Positions 1 through 6,624 of a DNA stretch of 64,000 nt are shown here, piece by piece. The notes below the pieces were generated by a model that saw only the letters and a list, made by a program, of their open reading frames with translations, searched no databases and was not told the origin of the DNA. How positions within the stretch are numbered: position 1 is the first letter of the stretch; each line of letters begins with the position of its first letter. This DNA comes from Lentzea albidocapillata subsp. violacea. Its GTDB lineage: Bacteria; Actinomycetota; Actinomycetes; Mycobacteriales; Pseudonocardiaceae. A program made the position numbers and the translations under genes. The stretch lies in the NCBI RefSeq assembly GCF_900100275.1, contig NZ_FNET01000025.1, forward strand, positions 1 through 64,000. Reading direction: 5' to 3'.

Positions 1-103
1 CGTGAGTTAAGGCCCCCAGCTAGACCACTGGGTTGATAGGCCAGAGGTGGAAGACCGGTAACGGTTGGAGCTGACTGGTACTAATAGGCCGAGGACTTGT
101 TAC
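1..103 (+). rRNA. rrl: 23S ribosomal RNA, 3' end
   Basis: The first hundred bases match the conserved 3' end of bacterial 23S rRNA, including the GACTGGTACTAATAGGCCGA segment that pairs with the 5' end of the molecule. The gene is truncated by the window edge. The exact 3' boundary is estimated by analogy with other actinobacteria. About 105 bases of spacer separate it from the 5S gene, and no tRNA is seen in the spacer. Confidence 0.93.
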
Positions 104-209
104 AAAGACGCTACGCATCCACTGTGCGGTTCTGGAAGAACAACCAGGACCGATCGAACCCGCTGGCAGGTTGTTTTCTGCTGGTTCGGGGTTCAGGTTG
201 AATTCCATA

Positions 210-326
210 GTGTTTCGGTGGTTATAGCGTTGGGGAAACACCCGGTCCCATTCCGAACCCGGTAGTTAAGCCCTTCTGCGCCGATGGTACTGCACTGGTT
301 ACGGTGTGGGAGAGTAGGTCGCCGCC
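210..326 (+). rRNA. rrf: 5S ribosomal RNA
   Basis: A 117-base segment carries the usual 5S landmarks: a start of type GTGTTTCGGTGGTTATAGCG, the loop CCCGGTCCCATTCCGAACCC, and GGGAGAGTAGGTCGCCGCC at the end. The ends pair to form helix I. It is the last gene of the rRNA operon. Confidence 0.95.
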
Positions 327-337
327 GAACTTAATTT

Positions 338-381
338 GCCCTGCGGGTCGAGCGCCACAAGCGCTCCCCGCAGGGCTTTTT
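338..381 (+). terminator. rho-independent terminator of the rRNA operon
   Basis: GCCCTGCGGG (338-347) pairs perfectly with CCCGCAGGGC (367-376). An inner stem AGCGC (351-355) pairs with GCGCT (361-365). A run of five T follows at 377-381. This is a textbook strong intrinsic terminator directly after 5S. Confidence 0.93.
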
Positions 382-525
382 CATGTCCGCGTGCATGTGT
401 GGCCTGTGTTCATTGAGCGGCTGTCCGGGTGATGGGACCCCGGCGAGCGGGTGACGTGGGTCAAGCTCGGGTTGTACCTCCCTACCGTGATCGTCATGAA
501 CGAGCAGTGGGTAGGGGAGGCACCT

Positions 526-660
526 TTGCGGTGGCGAGCGCGCAGGAGGCGGGGCAGGCACGCCCGCGAGCCCGCGCCGTCCTCGCAGTCGATCCTGCCC
601 GCAGTGCTCGGCGTCGTGCTGCTGGTGTGCCTGATCCTCCTCCTGCTGACTTACCTCTAG
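526..660 (+). CDS. small basic single-pass membrane protein
   Basis: A predicted 44-residue protein: a very basic N-terminus (RWRARRRRGRH) followed by a hydrophobic segment of about 20 residues (ILPAVLGVVLLVCLILLLL) that reaches almost to the stop. I chose the TTG at 526 because AGGGGAGG (513-520) sits just upstream at a good distance. In-frame starts at 451 and 496 lack such a site. The layout suggests a tail-anchored or N-in membrane peptide. I do not recognise a family. The downstream gene converges and its stop lies two bases past this one. Confidence 0.45.
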   Translation: MRWRARRRRGRHAREPAPSSQSILPAVLGVVLLVCLILLLLTYL

Positions 661-662
661 TC

Positions 663-1253
663 CTAGCGGGACTGCAGCGCGTCGAGCGCCACGGCCTGAG
701 CGATCACGAGCCGGCGGTCGACGCCAGGATCCTGGATCGAGACCAGGTAATGGTCGCGAAGCCAGGTCTTCTTGTCGACGCTGAACACGGGCGTGCCGTT
801 CTCCGTGACGAAGTCAAAGTGATACCGCATGGGGAACGGCGCATCTCCGATCACCGGGATCCACTGCCACAGCCGGCGAAAGCCCGCGAGGAACTTGTTC
901 CGCTCCGCTCCCGTCGCCTGACCCCAGCCGTGCTGCTCCAGGTGCCAGGTGGAGCGCAGCAGCGACTTCGCGAAGTTCTTGCGGAACAACCCGATCGACC
1001 TGCCCTGCCCGTCCGTCACGTCGTAGCCGCCGCCCAGGTCGAGCACCTTGCGCGCGTTGAACTCGAACAGCACCTGGCTCTTCGACGAGTCGGTGTAGAT
1101 CGTGACCCGCTCCTTGATCTTGAGCCTCTTCTGCTCGGCGAAGCCGACCAGTTGGCCCGGTGCACCGTTGTCGTCGACGAACACCTCGTACCGGTTGACC
1201 ATGAACGTGACCTTCTGGTGCACATGCAGGACGTGCACGTTCTGGAGACTCAC
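663..1253 (-). CDS. LURP-one-related (LOR) family protein
   Basis: About 196 residues, with a beta-rich pattern typical of LURP-one-related/tubby-like proteins: MVNRYEVFVDDNG near the start, repeated short strands ending in ARKVLDLGGGYDV and GQGRSIGLFRKN, then a C-terminal FDFVTENG segment. No catalytic motif is visible. In bacteria this fold has no firmly known role. The GTG start overlaps the stop of the upstream pyrophosphohydrolase gene by 4 bases, so the two are probably co-transcribed and translationally coupled. An internal ATG (MVNRYEV) could be the true start. Confidence 0.7.
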   Translation of the reverse strand: MSLQNVHVLHVHQKVTFMVNRYEVFVDDNGAPGQLVGFAEQKRLKIKERVTIYTDSSKSQVLFEFNARKVLDLGGGYDVTDGQGRSIGLFRKNFAKSLLRSTWHLEQHGWGQATGAERNKFLAGFRRLWQWIPVIGDAPFPMRYHFDFVTENGTPVFSVDKKTWLRDHYLVSIQDPGVDRRLVIAQAVALDALQSR

Positions 1254-1609
1254 TGCTCACCCTTCTCGACTGGTACAGGGATCAGGCTCCCGGACGGGAA
1301 CCGCCGCTCGTTGCGATCGATCTTGGCGAACGCGGTCTCGACGAGGTCGACACCGAGCTTGTCCGCCAGCCTGGTCAGGTAGTGCATCACGTCCGCGAGC
1401 TCGTCGCGGACGTTCCAGGCGAGTTCCGGGTCCTTCATCGCGTCCTGTGCCTCTTCGGGCGTCAGCCACTGGAAGAGGTCGGTGAGCTCGCCGACCTCCG
1501 CGGACAAGGCCATCACCAGGTTCTTGGGCGTGTGGTAGCTGTCCCAGTCGCGGGCAGCGGCGAACGCGCGCAGGGCGTCCCTCAGGTCCACGAGATCACG
1601 CTGACTCAT
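1250..1609 (-). CDS. MazG-like nucleotide pyrophosphohydrolase
   Basis: 119 residues of the all-alpha NTP pyrophosphohydrolase superfamily (MazG/RS21-C6 type). The metal-binding EVGELTDLFQW segment (ExxE) lies near residue 37 and the second half of the site is NVRDELADVMHYL (ExxD). Family members hydrolyse non-canonical or excess (d)NTPs, often dCTP-type, to the monophosphate and pyrophosphate. It is the first gene of a two-gene minus-strand unit with the LOR-family gene. The ATG at 1609 fits the family N-terminus. Confidence 0.85.
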   Translation of the reverse strand: MSQRDLVDLRDALRAFAAARDWDSYHTPKNLVMALSAEVGELTDLFQWLTPEEAQDAMKDPELAWNVRDELADVMHYLTRLADKLGVDLVETAFAKIDRNERRFPSGSLIPVPVEKGEQ

Positions 1610-1675
1610 GACCCACTAAGTACCACGTGGACGAACGAGCAAGGATGGCGGCCGTTCAAGCATGGATCGTCCGCG

Positions 1676-1710
1676 TCAACGTTGATTAGCTCAAGTCATG
1701 TCAACATTGA
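1676..1710 (+). promoter_or_regulatory. paired TCAACRTTGA boxes
   Basis: TCAACGTTGA (1676-1685, a perfect palindrome) and TCAACATTGA (1701-1710) lie 25 bp apart, the second covering codons 2-5 of the NmrA-like gene. The spacing is about two and a half helical turns. They could be a repressor operator. No regulator gene is adjacent, so this is inference. Confidence 0.3.
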
Positions 1711-2498
1711 GCGGAATCAACGCCTCGTCCATTCTCGTGCTCGGTGCCACCGGCAAGACCGGCCGCCGCGTCACCGACCTCCTCGGCTCCGCCGCACGTC
1801 CGGCGTCGCGGTCAGCGTCGACGAAGTTCGACTGGTCCGCCCCGGACACCTGGAAACCCGCAGTCGAGGGCACCACCGCCGTCTACGTCGTGCCGCCGGA
1901 GAACCCCTTTCTGCTGGCCGACTTCGTGCACGTCGCAGTGAAGGCCGGCGTCACCCGGCTGGTGCTGCTGTCGATGCGCGGCGCTCCCGGCGACGACCCG
2001 TTCGAGTCGGCGATCAAGGAGTCGGGTGCGGAGTGGACGATCCTGCGGCCCACGTGGTTCATGCAGAACTTCGACGAGGACATGTTCGCCGGGCCCGTCC
2101 AGCAGGGCGAGCTCGCTGTGCCCGCCGGTCAGGGCGTCCACCCGTTCATCGACGTGGTGGACATCGCCGAGGTCGCGGTCGTCGCACTGACGCAGCCCGG
2201 TCACCACGGGCAGACCTACGAACTCAGCGGGCCCGAGGCGTTGTCGTTCGCCGAGATGCTGGCGCGGATCGCCGCGGTGACCGGCAACCCCGTGCTGTAC
2301 GCGGACATCGCGCCGGAGGCGTTCGCGGCCGCGATGCGCGGGCTCGGCTACCCGGACGAGATCGCGGACCTGGTCACGATGCTGCTCGTGCGCATCCGCA
2401 CGGGAGAAGAGGCGCATTTGTCCGACGGCGTGCAGCGGGTTCTCGGCCGTGAGCCGAGGACGTTCGACGACTACTTGGGCAGCAGCAAGTTCGCCTGA
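1698..2498 (+). CDS. NmrA-like NAD(P)-binding reductase
   Basis: A 266-residue atypical short-chain dehydrogenase of the NmrA/NAD(P)H-quinone reductase type. The Rossmann motif VLGATGKTGRRV lies near residue 13, TAVYVVPPE follows strand 4, and the motifs RLVLLSMRG and WTILRPTWFMQN are those of this family. Such proteins bind NADP and either reduce small substrates or sense redox state. The gene is monocistronic and converges on the HIRAN-like gene, with a 28-base 3' overlap. Substrate unknown. Confidence 0.82.
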   Translation: MSTLSGINASSILVLGATGKTGRRVTDLLGSAARPASRSASTKFDWSAPDTWKPAVEGTTAVYVVPPENPFLLADFVHVAVKAGVTRLVLLSMRGAPGDDPFESAIKESGAEWTILRPTWFMQNFDEDMFAGPVQQGELAVPAGQGVHPFIDVVDIAEVAVVALTQPGHHGQTYELSGPEALSFAEMLARIAAVTGNPVLYADIAPEAFAAAMRGLGYPDEIADLVTMLLVRIRTGEEAHLSDGVQRVLGREPRTFDDYLGSSKFA

Positions 2499-3388
2499 AG
2501 TCCACGCGTGCCCTCGTTGGTGATGACGGCTTCGCAGAGAGCGCGTCCCGTGCGGGCGCGCCACTCCTGGGTCATGTCGCAGTAGCGAAGGCCCATCGCA
2601 TAGGTGAGCTGGCCGATGCACTCGCCTTCGAGGAGTACCTCCAGCGTGTGTTCACCGGTGTGAGACCCCTTGACAATTCTGCAGTCGCGGAGTTCGGCGA
2701 TGACATGCACGGGAGTGCGGCCGTTGACCACACGATGCAGCACGTACTGGTGGGCGGGCTCGCCCATGACGGCAACCTGGTGTTCAGCCGGCAACGTCGG
2801 CGCCGTGCCGAGTGCCTCGTAGTCGAGCAGCAGCAAGCGCGGGGCGCCGAGGTGCAGATGCACGCCATAGCGCTGGCCGCTCCCGATGATGCGGGCCGGG
2901 CACGAGCCGACCTCACCGCGTTCGGCCAGGTCGAGCAGAAGAGACTGGTAGTCGGCAGCCTGCTCGCTGCGCAGGTAGCCGGCGGCGACCGCGGTGCCGT
3001 CGCCGCGCAGCAGGTCGACCCGTACCGCCGCGTGGTCGTGACGGCCGGCGGACTCCGGTACGAGCACCGCGGTCGCCAGGACGGACCTGTCGTCCCTGGG
3101 GTCGGGCGCCGAAAGTCCGGTCACCTCCGCGATGGCGTCCTGGTGGTGCGCTTCGCCGACGATCGCGATGCGTCCGGCTGTCGACAGGCGGCGAAGGCGT
3201 GAACGGGTGCGTGCCGGGACGATCTGATCAGCCGTGTTGTTCTTGGTGCCGATGAACATCAACGCGAACAGCGCGAGACCGAGGACGAAGCCCAGTGGGC
3301 CGAAAGCAACGGTCAGAACCAGCGCGAGCACGGCTACGGCGATCAAAACGGCGGCAGGCGAGGGTTCTGTGCGTTGCTGCATCGTCAT
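2471..3388 (-). CDS. membrane-anchored protein with HIRAN-like region
   Basis: 305 residues. Two adjacent hydrophobic segments near residues 12-45 (VLIAVAVLALVLTVAFG and FVLGLALFALMFIG) anchor the protein. The following region contains IVGEAHHQDAIAEVTG, ATAVLVPE, HAAVRVDLLRGDG and AAGYLRSEQAADY, the pattern of the HIRAN-like domain seen in many actinobacterial proteins. A second, weaker repeat of the layout follows. Eukaryotic HIRAN domains bind DNA ends; the role of this membrane form is unknown. An SD-like GAGGATG precedes the ATG. Confidence 0.55.
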   Translation of the reverse strand: MTMQQRTEPSPAAVLIAVAVLALVLTVAFGPLGFVLGLALFALMFIGTKNNTADQIVPARTRSRLRRLSTAGRIAIVGEAHHQDAIAEVTGLSAPDPRDDRSVLATAVLVPESAGRHDHAAVRVDLLRGDGTAVAAGYLRSEQAADYQSLLLDLAERGEVGSCPARIIGSGQRYGVHLHLGAPRLLLLDYEALGTAPTLPAEHQVAVMGEPAHQYVLHRVVNGRTPVHVIAELRDCRIVKGSHTGEHTLEVLLEGECIGQLTYAMGLRYCDMTQEWRARTGRALCEAVITNEGTRGLQANLLLPK

Positions 3389-3450
3389 GGGGCATCCTCA
3401 CGACTCGGCTTCCCGTCACTCTCAGTGTCGGGGATGCCGGGCGATGCGTT

Positions 3451-4647
3451 TCACATATCGCTCGTTTGGCCTAGCATGACGGGCTGGGGACTCCAGCCAG
3501 TGACCGGGCTTTGTCGCGGATCGGGATCGTCCATCAACGGTGAGTGAGGATTTTCCTCGGCGAGCCTCAACGCGGCACCAGTGGAAGCCCAGCCGCGAGC
3601 GAAGCCGTAGGAGACGCCACCGAAGATGAGAGCCCCGAAGACGAAGCTCCAGCTGCCGGTGAACGCGCGGAACACCGCATAGCCCGCCATCGCCGCCTTG
3701 AGGACACTCAGCACGAGCATCCCGTGATGCATGCCGTGCTTCACTTTCTGCTGGTTCGGCTGCATCGGCTGTGAGCGGCCCAAGTCCCACAGCTTCTTCG
3801 CGTTCGCCCAGCGCGTGCTGTCCAGGGGTGGCCGCGGATCTGCCTTCGCGCGCGCCTTCGCCCGTGCCAGGACCAGCCGCATCGCCGTCTCGACATCGTC
3901 GACGGGCAGCAGCCACTGCTGCCCGCCACCGATGATCCGCAGCACCGGACCCGGCGTGATCGTGAGCTCGCTCGTGTTGCCGAACCGCCACTGCGCGGGC
4001 GAGGTCACGAAGCCCGCCTCGATGTGGCTGATCCGGTCGAACCGGATCGCGACCCGCCCGACCGGCGACTCCCTGTGCCGGGGCGGCGGCAGCTTGTCGA
4101 GCAGCAACCTGCGCGACTGCACCCGCAGCCGCCCCTCGCCACGCAGTCCGATGAGGACCTCGACGGCCGAGCGCCGCACGTCGCCGGTGACCGGCCACGA
4201 CACGACCTTCGCCGCGAGCCACGCGAGCCCCCAAGCGACCAATGGCGTCGCCACGGACAGCAGGGACTTCTCCCAGCCCGTCCCGGCGAGAAGGCCCATG
4301 AAGGCGACCGGCGCGGACGGCAGCAACGCGATGCGCGTCCACGCCGCTGTCATCCACCAGAGCACCACGAAGAGCAGCAGTGCCACCGGGACAGGCCAGA
4401 ACCCGTCGAGGTCGGTGAACTTCTCCGCGAACTCGGCTGCGAAGTCGAACTTGTCCTGCTTGCCGGGCAGCGACCGCTGGAGCAGGTACGACGACAGCGT
4501 CAGGTACCCGAACGGCACGCCGGCGTAGCTGAGCAGGATCAACGGCACGGCAACGAGATACCGCAAGAACATCATGTACAGCCCCCAGGTCGGATCAGTG
4601 GACCAGGGTAAGGCGTGCGCGTCCTCTCGGCCCTGGTTCTCCGCCAC
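3451..4647 (-). CDS. multi-pass membrane protein, unknown function
   Basis: 398 residues with about four hydrophobic segments in the N-terminal 150 residues (FLRYLVAVPLILLSYAGVPF, WPVPVALLLFVVLWW and two more), a soluble middle containing FGNTSELTITPGPVLRIIG that resembles a PH-like beta domain, and two more hydrophobic stretches near residues 310-350. No enzyme motif is seen. The 5' end overlaps the XRE regulator gene by 53 bases. The true start may be the later ATG at MMFLRYL, which would shorten the overlap. I do not recognise the family. Confidence 0.55.
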   Translation of the reverse strand: MAENQGREDAHALPWSTDPTWGLYMMFLRYLVAVPLILLSYAGVPFGYLTLSSYLLQRSLPGKQDKFDFAAEFAEKFTDLDGFWPVPVALLLFVVLWWMTAAWTRIALLPSAPVAFMGLLAGTGWEKSLLSVATPLVAWGLAWLAAKVVSWPVTGDVRRSAVEVLIGLRGEGRLRVQSRRLLLDKLPPPRHRESPVGRVAIRFDRISHIEAGFVTSPAQWRFGNTSELTITPGPVLRIIGGGQQWLLPVDDVETAMRLVLARAKARAKADPRPPLDSTRWANAKKLWDLGRSQPMQPNQQKVKHGMHHGMLVLSVLKAAMAGYAVFRAFTGSWSFVFGALIFGGVSYGFARGWASTGAALRLAEENPHSPLMDDPDPRQSPVTGWSPQPVMLGQTSDM

Positions 4648-5494
4648 CCGGTAGTGCGGTCAGCACGAGCCCGAACACCAGTCCGTTCAGTTCTTCCAGG
4701 CCCAGGTTCAGTTCTTTGGCCACGTGCAACGGTGTCGTGCCGTTCTCGCGGAGAACCCTGAACACCTTCGTGAGCAGCTTCGAGGTCTCCCGGCGCGTCA
4801 TGCCGCCCTGCACGAGGCTGTGGACGTTCGCCCACTTCGTGAACTGGTCCCTGCCCACGTGCCAGTGCCGGTGGTCGGTGCCGGGCAGTTGTCGCTGGGG
4901 CATCAGGAACTCGGCGGCGAACTCGTGCGGCTCGTCGTGCCCGAGGAGCACGGCGAGCTGGACGGCCGCGTCGAACCGGGCCTGCTCCGGCGTCGCCGAC
5001 GGGGTGAGGAACACGAACGGCGTTCCGTTGTGCCAGCAGGAAAAAGCCATCTGCCCGGTGCAGTCGACCGGCAGCGAGAACACCCGAACACCGTGGGACT
5101 CGAGCAGCTGCACCATGTTCGGCGCCGGCCCGGTGGCGAGCCGCCACGCGTCACGCGTGCCCTGCGGCGAGGTGCGCGGCGGCGGCAGGTCTGGCTGGGG
5201 GAGCACGAACAGCCGGTCCAGCCACCCGTTGAACTCGATCGCGAGCTGCGCCGCCGCCGTCGCCTGCGCGTCGCGCGGCGGGTTCTGCGGCCGCGGCGGT
5301 TCCGGTGCCGTCAGGAACTCGGCCGGGAAACCGAGCGCACCCGCCAGCGATTCGACGGCGGCGGTCTTGGGCCTGCGCTGCCCGCGCTCGTACTCGCCGA
5401 TGGCCCGTGCCGGCACGCCCGACTTCCGCGCCAGCTCGGCTGCGGTGAGTCCGCGCCGGGTGCGGGCGAGCGTGAGTCGCGAGGGCGTGAGCAT
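4595..5494 (-). CDS. XRE regulator with degenerate ImmA/IrrE domain
   Basis: 299 residues. Residues 5-60 form an XRE helix-turn-helix (RRGLTAAELARKSGVP, YERGQRRPKTAAVESLAGAL). The rest follows the ImmA/IrrE metallopeptidase layout, ending in the conserved EFAAEFLMP near 190-198. The zinc motif HExxH expected just before that is absent: residues 178-186 read VQLAVLLGH. The protein therefore probably binds DNA and a ligand or partner but is not a working zinc protease. It overlaps the downstream membrane gene, suggesting joint function. Confidence 0.78.
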   Translation of the reverse strand: MLTPSRLTLARTRRGLTAAELARKSGVPARAIGEYERGQRRPKTAAVESLAGALGFPAEFLTAPEPPRPQNPPRDAQATAAAQLAIEFNGWLDRLFVLPQPDLPPPRTSPQGTRDAWRLATGPAPNMVQLLESHGVRVFSLPVDCTGQMAFSCWHNGTPFVFLTPSATPEQARFDAAVQLAVLLGHDEPHEFAAEFLMPQRQLPGTDHRHWHVGRDQFTKWANVHSLVQGGMTRRETSKLLTKVFRVLRENGTTPLHVAKELNLGLEELNGLVFGLVLTALPGGGEPGPRGRARLTLVH

Positions 5495-5594
5495 GATCCG
5501 GTCATTGTCGCCGGTGGCGCGGCGGACTGCCAGGCGGGTCCTGGTGCGCCGGCCGGATCAGCGTGGCCCGGCTGTTCGGCGTAGCTTCGGGGAC

Positions 5595-5886
5595 GTGGTG
5601 CGGAAGGATCATGACCTGTTGCGGGACTCGCTCGCGCGCAGCGCCTGGTTCGGAGCCTGGCTGCTCGGCCTGCTGTTCCTGGGTCTGTCGGTCGTCGGCC
5701 TGATCCGGTGGCCGCACGGGGTGTGGATGGCACCGATCACCCTGCGCGGTGCTCGCCCTGGCCACCACCTACCGGCTGCGTCACCCGGGCGGGTCGATCC
5801 TGCTCGGCGTGCTGACCCTGGTGCTGCTGGCAGGCGCCGCCGCACTGACCCACGTCGCCGTCGGCGTCGCCCGGCCAGTGTTCTAA
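5595..5886 (+). pseudogene. small membrane protein gene broken by frameshift
   Basis: From the GTG at 5595 the frame encodes a basic start (VRKDHDLLRDSLARS) and a membrane segment (AWLLGLLFLGLSVVGLI), then loses membrane character after MAPITL near 5740. The frame one base further on, open from 5704, continues naturally with ALATTYRLRHPGGS and a membrane segment (LLGVLTLVLLAGAAALT), ending at TAA 5884. Together they make an about 96-residue protein with two to three membrane segments. One extra base between about 5735 and 5760 explains the break; it could be a sequencing error. Family not recognised. Confidence 0.5.
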
Positions 5887-6515
5887 CGGCGGAGGGCGAT
5901 CGGGAAGTCCACCTCCTCCGGACCGTCCACATTGGGTGCCTTGAGCTGCGGGAACTCCATCGGCGGCAACGGAATCCGATGTGCCCACCGCTCGATGATC
6001 TGGTTCTGCGGCGTCGGCTCCGGCTGCGACACCTCGCGCAACACCACGAGCCGGTCTTCGAGCTGCAGCGGGTACGTCACCAGGAACCACAACTTCAGCC
6101 CCTCGGTGCGCACGTTCTCGAACAGCGCGAACTGGTCGTGGTCGTTGTCCCGCATCATCGCCGCGAGGGCGGGCCCCTTCGCGTAGTCACTGCGCAACGG
6201 TGCCTCCGGCGAACCCGTGCCCCTGTTGCCCTGCAACGTGCCGAGCAGCACCGGGCGCGACGGGTGCCGGATCAGCCCCGCGTTCCAGTGGTCCAGGCGC
6301 TGCCACCCCTCGGCCGCCAGCAACTGCCGCAGCGTGCCCACCCGGTGGATCCAGTCGAGCAGGCCCGGCGCGTTGGTCGGCCCGAACGGCGGCGAGGCGG
6401 CGCGCGCGTCGATACCGGCGGCGATCGCCCGGTCCAGGATCGCGGTGCGCAGGCCCAGGTCGGCGAGCCTGTCGCCGGCGGTGGGGGTGAGCTTGCGGAA
6501 GGCGGCGTTGGTCAT
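5883..6515 (-). CDS. hypothetical protein
   Basis: About 210 residues starting at ATG 6515 (MTNAAFRKLTPTAGDRLADL). Upstream in-frame sequence to 6668 is Arg/Cys-rich and not protein-like, so I rejected the longer reading. No signal peptide, membrane segment or catalytic motif is visible. The middle has a soluble alpha/beta character (WQRLDHWNAGLIRHPSRPVL, FENVRTEGLKLWFLVTYPL). The 3' end overlaps the end of the frameshifted membrane gene by 2 bases in convergent orientation. Function unknown. Confidence 0.55.
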   Translation of the reverse strand: MTNAAFRKLTPTAGDRLADLGLRTAILDRAIAAGIDARAASPPFGPTNAPGLLDWIHRVGTLRQLLAAEGWQRLDHWNAGLIRHPSRPVLLGTLQGNRGTGSPEAPLRSDYAKGPALAAMMRDNDHDQFALFENVRTEGLKLWFLVTYPLQLEDRLVVLREVSQPEPTPQNQIIERWAHRIPLPPMEFPQLKAPNVDGPEEVDFPIALRR

Positions 6516-6624
6516 GGGGCGACGGTAGCGACGGGGTCTGACATTTCCGGGAAACTGCTGGTCGTGTACCGATGCGTCGGCACAGCGCCGGAACTGGACG
6601 TCAGGTGAGGACTGCACCAGCGGG

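Noticed and set aside
4716..6608. A 630-codon open frame on the plus strand
   Set aside because: It overlaps genes on the other strand; only its part from 5595 to about 5740 looks like protein, and that is explained by the frameshifted membrane gene.
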